Of a stretch of DNA of 64,000 nucleotides, positions 35,660-46,860 are shown one piece after another; the first letter of the stretch is position 1; every line of letters begins with the position of its first letter. Source of the DNA: Apus apus. Lineage: Eukaryota; Chordata; Aves; Apodiformes; Apodidae. Where the stretch lies: positions 3,710,056 to 3,774,055 of the forward strand of contig NC_067304.1 in NCBI RefSeq assembly GCF_020740795.1. The letters are read 5' to 3'. The position numbers and the translations under genes are program-made. The notes under the pieces are model-generated. The model was given only the letters and a program-made list of their open reading frames with translations. It had not been told where the DNA came from and did no database searches.

Positions 35660-35935
35660 AACTGAGAGTCTATGGTGAGAACGGCCTTAGAAACCTGTGC
35701 AGAGCCGGAGCTCTGCTGCTTTGACGTGTGCTTTTCTTGTCTAGTAAAAAACACTGGGCTGCTCTTGCTCCTTCCACAAAGCCTTTATTGCTCCATGGTT
35801 TCTTTCCCAGGGAGTATCTGAGGCATTTTCCCTCTCGTTTAAAAGCAGAATACTCCTCCTGACATTTTTGAGTCACCACTTGCATGAGTGGAAGGGCAGA
35901 AGTGCCTGAGCAGCAGGAGAGATCACTCCAACTCG
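35660..35935 (-). pseudogene. Broken duplicate of PIFO exon 3
   Basis: Aligns with PIFO exon 3 and its flanks (30690-30960). The exon equivalent is about 35742-35833 and still reads RYSLGKKPW, SNKGF and EGARAAQ, against KYSLESKPL, SKKGY and IGARTAQ in PIFO. Relative to the retained AG acceptor it carries a 4-base insertion that shifts the frame, and the GT donor has been lost. No neighbouring PIFO exon was found nearby. It is a relic of the PIFO copy that accompanied the right-hand chitinase. Confidence 0.8.
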
Positions 35936-36554
35936 TTTCTCTCTCTGGGCAGTTGCTTTTTAAGTGACCTTTTGTTGGGAGAGGGGGGAAAATAGTTTTG
36001 TGATTCTGCCTTTAGGCTGCTGCCATGGGGCTTGAGGGACCCTTGTTGCTCAGGCCAGGGAGAGAACTCTTGGGGCTCTAGGACACACCAGGAGTCTCCA
36101 AGTGAATTGGTATGTGCCCAGGGAGACCAGTCCTGCAGGTGGGAGTAACTGATGCTTCATGGCCAGAGCAGCAGGGCTGTGGGACCTTTGAAGACTGTTT
36201 CCTTTGGAAGGTATATTTTCTGGGAGGAGACTGTTTTTTCTGGGTAAATGGACAGGCTTTGCTCAGTGGGGAACCTGTGTCCTGGTTGTGCCACTGTGCC
36301 CCTTCTCTGTGTGCTCTTTCATGGCACAGCCTGGTCTGACCTGACTCATCTGCTGTTTTTTCCTCCTCTCACTGCTGCCCCCCTGGCACAGCCAGAAAGC
36401 CCTGGAAAAGGCCCATTTATAGCTGTTTAAAATACAGCTTATGGATTCAGGCTATTCCCTGAACAAAAGCTGAAGTATCACAAGAGAATCTCGGAGCATG
36501 AAAATATTAAGAACAAAATGAGTTGAAACGAGGCTTGTTGCTTTTGTGGAACAC

Positions 36555-36560
36555 TTTATT
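36555..36560 (-). terminator. Poly(A) signal of the GH18 chitinase gene
   Basis: AATAAA on the minus strand, aligned with the signal at 32217-32222 in the other copy. It lies about 310 bases past the present stop codon in exon 10, past the remnant of exon 11. Confidence 0.7.
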
Positions 36561-36599
36561 TAATCATTATTATTCCAGGCAAGAGGATCAGAGTAATGT

Positions 36600-36702
36600 G
36601 TTTGCTGAACTAGGATTGGTGTCTTCTTGGCAAGTTGTATCAGGAGCAGCTGGTATTGTGAACAAGACTGTCATGGCCTGGACTGTTAATAGATCTTTCA
36701 GC
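36600..36702 (-). pseudogene. Degenerate chitin-binding exon (exon 11 remnant)
   Basis: The minus strand keeps the acceptor (a tract ending TTTCATTTCAG) and the last part of a CBM14 exon: AATACCAGCTGCTCC aligns with GATACCAGCTGCTCC in the intact exon at 32286-32605, but the next codon is TGA where the intact copy has TGC. About 230 bp of linker and chitin-binding sequence between the acceptor and this motif is missing. If spliced, it would be 3' UTR, because exon 10 already stops. Confidence 0.8.
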
Positions 36703-36868
36703 CTGAAATGAAAGCAGGAAATAGTTTTCCTTTGGGAGGGGTTTATGTTTATAATGGATGCCCCTCTCTCCATCCTTCCATGGCCCCATGGCATTAGGAG
36801 CACACCAGCTTTGTACAGCTTATGTCCAAAGAACAAAGCCCATATTGTTCAAATTACTCACCCCTGCT

Positions 36869-39800
36869 TCACTGGCCAAGACCCTTCTTCAGGGTGCTGA
36901 TCAGGGGATATTTGCCCTGATTGCAGAAAGTGCCAGTGAAGTCATCCAAATCAAGGGTCCAAACCATGGCACCTCCAAAGTTGTTCTTCTTCAGCCAGTC
37001 AACCTGTTCAGTGCCAGGGGAGAAATCCCAATTAGTCCCAGGTCCTGCCACTGCAGAAGGCTCCTGCCTCACTGTTGGCACAGCCACACATCCCATCATA
37101 CCTTGAGGTTGAAGCTCTTGACGTTGTCATAGCCAACCCATTCGCTGCCCTTGTAGGCATAGGGGACATCCTCGGGGGCATCCCAAGCCTGGGTGGCTCC
37201 AGAGTTCAGGAATGAGCAGATCTAGGAGAAAAGGGCAGAGAGGGAGAAGTCAGCAATTATCCTACAAAAAATAAAAAAGGCAGCTGGAAGATTCCACAGC
37301 TGAAAAATTCCTTGCTAGGAGGTTTGAGGAACATTTGTGCTGTTCTTGCTGTCTCAGGTGAGAGGGAACACACACCTCATAGTAAGCCAACAATCCAGCC
37401 TCCTGTGTGTAAGTTCCAGCTGGCCCAGGTCCTGTTGCTGGTGCCCCCACAGCAGTGTTGGATGGATTTTGGAGGTTGAAGGTACGTCCATAGGTTGGGA
37501 ATCCAACAAGGAGCTTCTTAGCTGGAGCACCATTGTCCCTCCAATATTTCATAGCATATTCCTATTAAAAAACCCCCCACGATAGTTAAACTCTGTGCTA
37601 GGATCTGTAGACAGGAAGGTGACTTGTGTGGCAGAGGCTCCCAAAATGTACTTACAACACTGAGTTGGGGGTTAGCAGCACTGTGCAGAGGGCTGTTCTC
37701 CCCAGTGCGTCCTTCCCCGGCGCTATGGAAGTCGTAAGTCATCACATGGATGTAGTCCAAGTACCTGTGGAGAACATTGCACACATCTACCTTCTGGCCT
37801 TCTCAGTCACCCAGACCTGCTTGTCCCTCTAGTGCGGGCTGTTTACCCCACCACATCCCTGGCCACGTCCCCACTTTCAGCAAATCTGGGCTCTTCAAGA
37901 CCTTTTTTTAACCTGGCCTTGTAAGTGCTGGAGCCATTTGTCTCCTCCGGAGGAGGGAGGCAGAGGTGAAGGCAGAGTAGGAATTGAGCTGCTGCTCTGG
38001 GAACCCAGAGATGATCTCCAGTAGCCTGGAGTGGCTGGAGCCAGCCTGTCCTTACACTTCCCTTCCCATTGTGTCCCCTTCCCCACCACACAAGCACAAC
38101 ACTCATAGTGTTCTTGCCTTACACAAAGGACTAGGGACCCCACATGGAGAGAGGCTGGTCTGTGCCAGGGAGTGGCAGAGTTTTCTTTACCCATAGGAAG
38201 GAAGAGCTCCTGAGTCACAGAAATGACACCCGAGAGTTGGCTACTCACTTTCCAAGCTCAGCAATCTCGTAGCCAGCCTGAATGGTGGAAAGTCCTGCAG
38301 CAACAGCAGCGGTGACCATGAGCCGGGGCCTGTTGGACTGTCTGGCTTCCTGCTCAAAGGCTGCCACCATTTCCTGCGGGATGCCAAGAAGCAGGTCTCA
38401 GTGTGGATTCTCTGGGTTGAGGCTTTGCAGCCAGAGCTGTGCCGAGCAGAGAGCTTGACCAAACCCTTTTGTTTCAACCCACCTTAACCAGGACAGTGAA
38501 GAGTGTCTTGTCCTGGGCTGGGCTGCCCCTGGACCCAGGGTATTCCCAGTCAAGGTCCAGACCATCAAAGTTATGCTTGCGCAGGAATCTGATAACAGAA
38601 TTGATGAAGGTCTGGCGGTTCTGAGGAGTGGAAACCATTGTGGAGAACCTATGGAAGAAGAGCAGGACAGAGTTGGGGTTTGGTTGGTGGCTTTCTCCTC
38701 TTCTTCCTCCCTTTCCATAGTGCAGTTATGGGAAGGAGATGGTTTGAACTTACTTGGCTGTCCCAAAATTCCATCCTCCAATTGCCAGAAGGGTCTTCAG
38801 ATTTCTGTTCCTGCAAAGGAAGGGACAGGAGCATGTTTCAGGCAACATCTGTTAGTGTGAAACCCAAAGAGCAACTTCACAGCACATTGAGTCACTGTCA
38901 CCATCATCAAAGGACCAGTGCTGGCAGCCTGCCCTGCTCTCCCCAGCCCTCCCCATCACTATCAGCTTCTCCTCCCTGGCATCCCTCAACCTTGGCTTGG
39001 GCTTCCATCGTGCAGAGAACAGCTGCTGAGTAACAGGAAGGAACCCAAGGGGGAGACCAGGGGCTGCCCTTTGCTCCCGGTACCTACTGGTTCTTCAGGC
39101 CATTGAAGGATTTGTAGAGGGTCTCGTCGTTCCATTCGTAAGTTGTGATCTCGTTGTTGTTCATGTTAGCAAAGGCGTAGATCAGGTGGTTGCACAGGAA
39201 GGGGTCGATGTTTTCAGGCATGTACTTTCCCAGGCCAGGCCTGTACTGGGCCCAGTTGGTGAAGTAACATGTCAGCACGTAGGCAGTGCCTGCAGGGAAA
39301 CGGGAGGTGGGGTAGGTTTGAACTGCATTGGAGAGATACTAGTAAATTCAGGCAGAGTGTCATAACTTGCTCTGATGAGAAATGACTGGGCAGTGCTTTC
39401 CTGCAGGGAAAGGATCTCAGAGAAAGTGAAGGAGGGTTGGTTGTCCCCCAGGGAACTGGCTCGCCAAGGAAAAGAAAGGATTTCTTTCTTTCCTACTTTG
39501 TTTCAGGAGATGAGTCAGTCTGGGAGCCTCTTGCACCCTTCAGCTCATGGGTGTGGGTGGTTCTGAGTGCTGGGTCTCTTCCCCAACCTCAGCCTTTCTG
39601 CTTTGCTTTTGCGTAAGGAGGAGCAGAGGCAGGAGGGATCTCTGCTGAAGTGCCTGGGAGGTGGGAGGCTCTTGGTGTGTTGGCTGTGCTGCCTGTTTGA
39701 CCTGCCTGTATGAGCTGATGCTGAAAGGGTTTGGTGGAGTTGTTGCTTGAAGCAGGTACATACCTATCTGGGCGTTCAGCAGGAGGACCAGACCTTTAGA

Positions 39801-40224
39801 GAAAAAAGTTAACGAACAAAAGTTTTAGTGTTTGTACTTAGAAACACAAAGGTCTTGTGCAGGACTGCACTGAACCCAAGATAACCTTATCTCAGGATCA
39901 CTGCTTTTTATTAAAACCATTCAAGAATTTGTGTATTCTCAAGTGTGAGAATACACACTCAACAGCTGAGTGTTTATCTGGAAGTGGGCAGCATTCGTCA
40001 TATTATTGCAGGATAAAATATAGCAACACTGAACAACTGTTCCTTCTGAATGTAACTGCTCTATCTTTCCCTTTAGGAGAAAAGACAGTGCAAGATATCT
40101 AATCCCCAGGAACCCCCCTGCATAAGCACCCAGTATAACAGTGAAAGAGCCACAAACACTCTGTGAAGGCAGAGAACTAAGTTTCAAAGCAGGACTTACC
40201 GGTCAGCAAAGTGAGCTGGGCCAT
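36869..40224 (-). CDS. CHIA: Acidic-chitinase-like GH18 chitinase, catalytic domain only
   Basis: Secreted endochitinase of glycoside hydrolase family 18. Minus-strand exons: 40200-40224, 39764-39793, 39088-39289, 38754-38810, 38483-38648, 38249-38373, 37656-37764, 37376-37561, 37102-37221, 36869-37003; 1155 nt, 384 aa. Signal peptide 1-21, mature start [13 protein letters not shown]. The GH18 motif DGLDLDWE is at 133-140 with Glu140 as acid catalyst, numbering as in human AMCase; MTYD is at 210-213, and the late Trp in [11 protein letters not shown] is kept. Oddities: HGSWEG is HSAGEG (Trp218 lost), the next loop is five residues shorter, and exon 10 stops after KKGLGQ, eight bases before a good GTGAGT donor, so no chitin-binding domain is made (AMCase is about 476 aa). 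The GH18 scaffold and PIFO linkage favour CHIA over CHIT1, but this is a lineage duplicate and the symbol marks the family. Activity is likely but subsite binding may be altered. Confidence 0.92.
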
Positions 40225-40262
40225 CTTTGTCCAGGACTGGTCTGGTGCAGCCCATCTCCCAT

Positions 40263-40269
40263 TTTTATA
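40263..40269 (-). promoter_or_regulatory. TATA box of the GH18 chitinase gene
   Basis: TATAAAA on the minus strand, 39 bases upstream of the ATG at 40224, homologous to the TATA box of the left copy. Further upstream, GATAAAGATCAGTATCA-type sequence is shared with the left copy (40331-40350 versus 33442-33460), so a promoter of about 180 bp was duplicated with each gene. Confidence 0.7.
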
Positions 40270-40554
40270 TGCTCCTCTTGTTCCATGCCAGTCTTGGATC
40301 AACAAAGATGGATAAACATTACGAAATCTGATAAAGATCAGTATCACAAAGCCGTGATACCAGTACAATGGGTCTTAACACTCTTAAACCTCCATCTGGA
40401 GACACCACTATTATCAGGCTGTGCCACGTTGTGGGGCTGCAAGAATAGGGACAAAAAAGGGAAAAGATTAGATGGCTTTACTGTTAGCAGTTGTGTTGAC
40501 AGTGACAGGCTGTGGGTCAACACCAACGATTACACAGTCATGGGTGGCTGAAGG

Positions 40555-40749
40555 GTTCCCCTTGTGCTGTCGTGTGTGTGCCCAGAGGTGGCAGGCACTG
40601 CCAACCCAGGGTGCTTGACAAGGGGTTTGTCCCCTTGGCTGGGGCAGCCAGCGAGGCAGGGCTGGGCAGGGCTCAGGTCACAGCAAGGGCCTTTGGGGGA
40701 CACAAGGACTGGGCTCACTGCTCTGGGCAGCACGGGGTCCAGGGGGCTT
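40555..40749. repeat. 195-bp duplicated segment, copy 2
   Basis: Near-perfect copy of 33510-33704 (three substitutions). Here it is about 330 bp upstream of the chitinase ATG, because roughly 170 extra bases (about 40381-40550) separate it from the shared promoter block. Confidence 0.95.
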
Positions 40750-41825
40750 GTCATCTTCTTTATTATCTTCTCAGGCTTTTAAAACGATTTCCCATGGAAA
40801 TTTACTCCAAATGTGTCTACATATATTTTTATCTGTATAGTTTATGTTGGGAGTAGCTGGGCAAAGCAGTATTTCTGGGAGTAATGGAGATTTACCACAG
40901 GGGCAAACACGGGCGTTGCCATCTCCTGTGTTGTCTTTTTCAGGGTGGTTACTTTTCAAGCTTTGGAGCCTTTTTCTCTCATCTCTTCTCACAACTTGTT
41001 AATATTAACATGGGGAAGCTATTGTTCATAGAACTGTGGACAGTCCATTGAAGCTTGTTTTCTGAAAGTTTCTGAGGAGATAAGACAGACAGGTAAGCTC
41101 TTTCTGCCAGCTTCCTCAATTTCTCCTTCACGTCTTCGGAGAGTAATTTTATTCCATGCTTAAATTCTCTTTAATGGGCTGGAAAAAAAAACAGCTGGAC
41201 ATGAAGGAAATGAGACCGATTAACTTTTCAGTGTGAAGCACCTGAAGGGTTTTGATATGATCTGGCACTAGGGTAAAATGTGATCAACTCTTTCTTTCAA
41301 ACCTATGGTCTATATTTGGCTGGGCAGTGTTTTCTGATACCCTCTGAGAGATCTGCATGGGAACCTCATGTCCTTGCAAGCTGGAAGGGCTGAACCTCCT
41401 AAGAAATCAACATTCTCTCACATAATATGCAGTACATCTTGAGTTTTCAGTTCTTTCATTTTTATCAGCTAGCCTCATAAAAAAAAAAAACAACCTCTCC
41501 CTCCCAACGAATCACCTAATTCCATGAATTAAACAAAGGAAGAAATGGAGTGAAGGGAAGAAGTTTCCCATGCAGCTTCTCGGTTTGCAATTATGTGCAC
41601 CTTGAAAGCCCTGCAGGAGGCAAAATCGAAGCAAAAGAAAAGTATTAGCATGTAGTTGTAACTGAGGAGAGCATCTTCCTCTGGCTTTACAAGAATCTTG
41701 TAGCCAGTAGCTGGGTACTATCAGCAACTAAAATATCCAACAGTAGGTGTCAATGTTGCTTGCTTTTCCCAACCGTGTAGCTGGAGTGCTTTTCTAGCAG
41801 CCTTCTGGTAACATTTCGAGAAGAA
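40750..41825. other. Intergenic, no gene seen
   Basis: No recognisable exon. Composition becomes AT-richer past the duplicated block. Confidence 0.4.
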
Positions 41826-42150
41826 ATCATAGAATCATAGAATGGTTAAGATTGGAAGGGACCTTAAAAATCATCAGGTTCCAACCTCCCTGCTCTAAGC
41901 AGGGACACCTCTCACCAGACCAGGCTGCACAAGCCTCATCCAACCTGACACCTCCAGGGAGGAGGCAGCCACAATCTCCCTGGGAAACCTATTCCAGTGC
42001 CTTACTGCCCTCATGGTCAATAATTTCTTCCTGATGTCTAGCCTAAATTTCCCCTCTTTCAGTTTAAAACCATTACTCCTTGTGCAATCACTGCCCTCTC
42101 TGGTGAAAAGCTCCTCCCCAGCTTTCCTGTAGGCCTCCTTGCAGGCCACA
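41826..42150 (-). mobile_element. CR1 retroposon 3' fragment
   Basis: Starts with the classic ATCATAGAATCATAGAATGG tail in reverse complement, then GATTGGAAGGGACCTTAAAA. The internal segments about 'ctattccagtgccttactgccctcatggt' and 'cctaaatttcccctctttcagtttaaa' follow. About 325 bp, minus strand, 5'-truncated, no coding capacity. Confidence 0.92.
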
Positions 42151-45100
42151 AAGCTTAGCTGCTGTTCCTCTTTGTTTAATCACCAGTAGAGATCTGAGAT
42201 TAACAGGACATTTTTGCCTTGGCACGACACTGATAAATCTGTGCTTTTTGGCTGTCTCAAATGTTTAAGTCACCTGCCTGTATCTCTAACAAAGAATTTA
42301 GGCTCACTCAGGTGTTAAGCAAAGTCAAGCAGGTAAATGTTTGCCAGGATGGCAAGGTTAAAGCTAAGACCTTCTATGAAATAAAACCACCTTTGAGTCA
42401 AGCTGTCCTGGTCCTGCCACAAAAGGTCTCTCACTTTTAGCAAAGGGCAAAGAAAGGGTTACTTCTTGCTGCAAGCATTTATGTACAAAGGGGTTGTTGA
42501 TTTTGTTCTGCTTGCTTTTTGCTGCTCCCAAAGGTTTGATATTTGACACTGCACAGTCTAGGCAGGGCTGTGGGATAGACCATTGACATGTGCTGGCATC
42601 AGAAGTGCATTCTCTTTTACAGGCCCTGGAGCATTAGCTGAACTCCAAAATGATCAAGCGTTAGGTAGAAGTCTGAAGCTGCTTACGAAGTCCAGGATGG
42701 AGATGGCTGCATTTAGATGGAGTTTGCCAGGAAGGATTAGATAAGATTGCTCTGATCTTCGTGATAAAACACTTATCAAGTGCAGAGAGCTTTGAGCAAA
42801 ACTAGGCAGTTGTTAGGAGAACCTGCTGAACTGCTGTCAGGATTTCACATTTATCACTGATGTGAATAATCTGGTGTGACTGCTTTGTTTCATGTTTTGT
42901 CAGTGTGAAAACCTGGGTTTGCTCCACAGCAAAAAAGTGCCCAATAGAAGCGGAAGGTTTGGAAACCATAAACCCATCAGAGATGGTTTGAGATCTCCTT
43001 TTTCTAGCAGATTAATAAGGGACATATCCCAAGGCCACATACAATTTAGGTCTGTGTCACCCAAAGCCACTTGAATAAAACTAGGCATATTGCAGAGAGT
43101 GCACACACATCACATACACTCAGGAAAATCAAGTTTCTGTATTTCAGCTGACTACTCAAGCCCATTTTGCCCTGCAATAAATACTTACTAAGCTTGTAAG
43201 GAAAGGTGGAAGAGACAGAGCTTAAATTCCTTGTCGGAGATATAAGCTCCTATCAAAAGCTTTGGTGATATTGCTGGTCTCTCAATGGCTTAAAAGCTTT
43301 TAATAGCAGAGCTGTCTTTGGGGGCTGCTGACCTTCTTGGAGAACTGTCCCACTCTCTTCAGGAGTCTGACAAGGAATTAAGAAGATACGTCTGCAGTGT
43401 CAGGGCCAAACACGTGAAAATCTAGCTCCACATCCAGCTGGGGATGTATACAGCTGCTTAAGTTACTGCCACTATAAACCCATGCCTGTAAATGGAGCCC
43501 TGAAAAAGGATCTTTTCTACCTCCAAGTCACGTAACCCTTGGACGTGTCCTTCCCTGTGCAGCACAGAGCTGACGGTGGCTGGTGTAACAGTATCTGTGC
43601 AAAGAGGAGACAGCTGGAACGCCCATGGGCCTGGCATCTGCTCAGCTGCCTGCCTGACAGCTCTGAGACTGATTTGGGATCTGTCCTGGTCCCAATCCCT
43701 TTCTGTTCTTCTAAACAGATCATTAGGTATAGCTGAAAGACTCATTGTGCTGCTGCCATGAGAACCATCCTGTGGGAAGCCCAGGCTGAAGAGCCAGCAC
43801 CGTTACCTGTAGCATAGCATGGTCTGTCCAGGGTCACATCATGCACAGAAAAACACTTGGCATCTGTTCCTGGCCAGGGTCACAACAAGAAATGTGGAGT
43901 TTTAAGCTCCTCAGATTCCCTCCTCCGAAAGATCATCACACCATGTCTTGGGTGGGGACTTGGTGCAGAAAGGTGTTCAGGGCACTTGGGCTGTACAGGA
44001 CAGCCAGGACAGACTCAGATCTCTGATTCTTATGACACCAGTTTGTTTTGAAGCCTGCTTTCCCCAGTGCTAACTCCCTGTTACAAAGGCTGGATCTGTT
44101 CTGCTTCACGCCATCTTCCTCTGGCAGTTGATTTGCCTTCTCTCCACAGCTCATTGAGTGGAACTAAAGAACTGCTGATTTTCAGATACCAACCATTCCC
44201 TGCCTCCCGGGGGAAATTCTTGCCTTCTGCATGTACATTCCCAGAATATCATCTGTGACTCACTCTGATTACGAAATGCTGCAGCCATTTCCCCACCTAC
44301 TTCTTCAGAGTGTCATCATTTATTCACCTTTTGTCCCCAGGTATATTTTATAAGGCCTTAGAAGAGTTCTTTTCATGGGGAATTTGATGCAGTACTGCAA
44401 CCACCCCTTGCATGTTCTTTCCTTACAGCACATCTTTCATCTTTCCTTATTCCCTCTTGGCACTAAACTGCTATAATTAGGCGTTGTAAACAAATCTCGA
44501 GCTTCTCTGATGTTGTGAAACACTTCAACTTCATTTCTGATCATCCTGTTCCTCAAATAAACTTTAAATCTGCACTGCAGGGAATCTTACTGACATTCCC
44601 TGGTGATCTGGATTGAGGCAACGTGCTCTCCCTGGTGGTGCTGAACCCGAGGGAACAGGGTGCTAGGAATGGGCTGCAGATCCTTACACCTATCCTTGTA
44701 TCCTAAAAGTGTTAGTCCCAAGGCTTATTTCCTGGTCTGCCAGCAAGTGAGAAAGACCTTTGAAAGGGGCCACATGTGCATAGGATACAGGCTCACAAAT
44801 TGCTCACACAGAAGTATCTGTGCCCAAATGCAGGTGGGCAAAACCTACTGCAAAAAGGTTACATATGTGTGAGTGGACATGCACGTGGGGGTTCTTTCAG
44901 CTAAGGAAATATCACATGAAGAATGCTTTGTTTCAGCTGCTCTGGGGTTTTCTTTTTCTATTTTTATGGCACATGCAAATTTTGTATAGCCTGACCTTTT
45001 AAAAATCAGATTTATTAAAGCGTATAATCTTTAAAAATCCACTTAAGATTGATAATGAATATTAAAGCCTAAACTATTACACTCCATTATTCAGAAAAAT

Positions 45101-46369
45101 ATCAGCACTGAGCCTGCAGATCTGGAACTTCTTCCAGTCAGGATTCAGTGTGGCAGGCTCAGTCAGGCTGCCCCATGTAACACCTCCTGTTTTCCCCATC
45201 CATCTCACCCCAGCAATCCCCGTGACCTGTGAGGGAGGAACCAGATGTGAGCTGAGCTGTGAGCATTGGCTGCTCATCCCTCCCCACGCCTGGGCACTGC
45301 CCTGTGGCCACTGCCTCCCATTTGCATCCAGTGTTCATGAGGTCTGGTTGTTACCAGGAACATAGCAGGGCTACAGGATCTTCCTTTCAGGCTCGTCCTT
45401 TTCCTTCCCAACCCTTCAGAGGAAGCTCTGCCCCCACAACAGCATCCCAGCTCATCTAATTACTTACTAAGCTCTTTTTCTGGTTAGCCCATCTGCTCAT
45501 TTCCAATTAATCCCTGTTCACAAGCTCAATAACCTGAGCCATCTGTATAGGTAAGAGAGATAAGCTTCCCATTAAACATTTACAGGACAGAACAAGAGAG
45601 TATTGAAGCAACTGTTGCTGAGACAAGCCAGGCTGGTGTCTGCGTGCCAGGGAGGAGCTGGTCTTGCTCCTCCAACTGCCATTGAATGTAAGTGTCTAAA
45701 ATTGTCTGTCACCCACCCCAGAAGGGTACATGCTCCTCTAGCTCACGTCCACGATGGTCCTTGCTGCATTAGCATGGTGAAGGCTTTAAAATAATTCAAT
45801 AGCATTTTGGGCCCTAGAAGTTCTAGCAACCAAATAGCCTTTAAATAAAACATTAAGCAGCAGCTCTAGCTGCCCTTTGACCTCAAGCTCTTAAAATAGC
45901 TCAACAGTCAGTCTGACCCCCCCCTGTTTGGCCTTCTGATCAGGGTGAAACGTGTCCTTAATTCGAGGCAGCAACAGTATCTTTGTCCTCACGCTTCATC
46001 AGTAACTGTCCTCGTTTTGACACAGTTTTGTTTCAGAATCTTGCTAGGATGAGGTTTCATCTCCCCCAGTGACTCCATCCATTTTCCCACTCAAGGTTTC
46101 CAGCTCTGGGGCAGCACAAGATCCTTTGCCAAGGTACCCCGTTCCCTCCACGGCCATTAGCACCAAAAGAGGAACAAAACCTTGCCTAAAAATCTCTACG
46201 GAAACCAAGGAGTCTCAGGAAGGAAGTCAAGGCTTTGACAACTTTTTAAGTGTATCTCAAGGTCTGGGGTGAGGGTTGGCAGGTAATCGCTTCTCAGGGG
46301 CCACAAAAGGGGGAGCAGTGACTCCCCTGCTCCCTCAGCAACCCAGGCGAGAGAGGTTCTGAGCTGTGA
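42151..46369. other. Intergenic, no gene seen
   Basis: No gene recognised. AT-rich patches near 44460-44590 and 45000-45080 have the texture of conserved noncoding DNA (TATAATTAGG, TTGATAATGAATATTAAAG), but conservation cannot be judged from one sequence. Confidence 0.35.
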
Positions 46370-46860
46370 AGGAACTTCTCGGGGCTCGGGAGCTCAGAGG
46401 GGTCTCGGTGGCACCGGCAGCGCGGGTCCCTTCCCGGTAACTCCCGCGCGCAGCCACAGGGGGGCGCCACCAGCCCCGGCCCCGCGGGCGGAGCCTGGAG
46501 ACCCCTGCCCGGGGCGGGCACGGGGGGCTGCACATCGGGTCCCAATGGCCTGCACGGGGGGCTGCACATCGCGTCCCAGCCGGCAGCACGGGGGGCTGCA
46601 CATCGGGTCCCAATGGCCTGCACGGGGGGCTGCACATCGGGTCCCAGCCGGCAGCAAGGGGGGGCTGCACATCGCGTCCCAGCCGGCAGCAGGGGGGGCT
46701 GCACATCAGGTCCCCACTGCCTGCACGGGTCCCGGTGGTGGGAGATGATGGGATGACGGGCTCTCCACCTTCCAAGGCGCTGGTGTACTCAACACACAAG
46801 CCTGCTCCCGTCCCCCGTGCAGACCTGTCCCAATCTCTCCGATCAAACATTTGCATTAGT
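46370..46860. promoter_or_regulatory. Orphan CpG-rich island
   Basis: G+C and CpG rise abruptly (GGGCGCCACCAGCCCCGGCC, CCGCGGGCGGAGCCTGG) far from any recognised gene start: about 6 kb upstream of the chitinase and 15 kb upstream of BTG2. It could be a promoter of an unrecognised transcript or a distal element. Minus-strand open frames of 92-173 codons through it derive mostly from the tandem repeat and are not supported as genes. Confidence 0.5.
46518..46722 (+). repeat. 34-bp minisatellite inside the orphan CpG island
   Basis: Six units start at 46518, 46552, 46586, 46620, 46654 and 46689 (34 bases each, the fifth 35). All carry the core GGGGGGCTGCACATC. Two alternating unit types differ in the second half: CCCAATGGCCT versus CCCAGCCGGCA. 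The last unit is more diverged. Confidence 0.92.

Noticed and set aside
32286-37003. A single chitinase gene using the left chitin-binding exon as its last exon
   Set aside because: Exon 10 of the right gene ends in an in-frame stop, a poly(A) signal at 36555 lies in between, and the left exon has its own promoter, exon 1 and exon 2 that join it in phase.
46294-46856. Minus-strand repetitive frames of 92-173 codons
   Set aside because: They come from the 34-bp minisatellite and CpG-rich DNA. The repeat period is not a multiple of three, so the same repeat is read in different frames.
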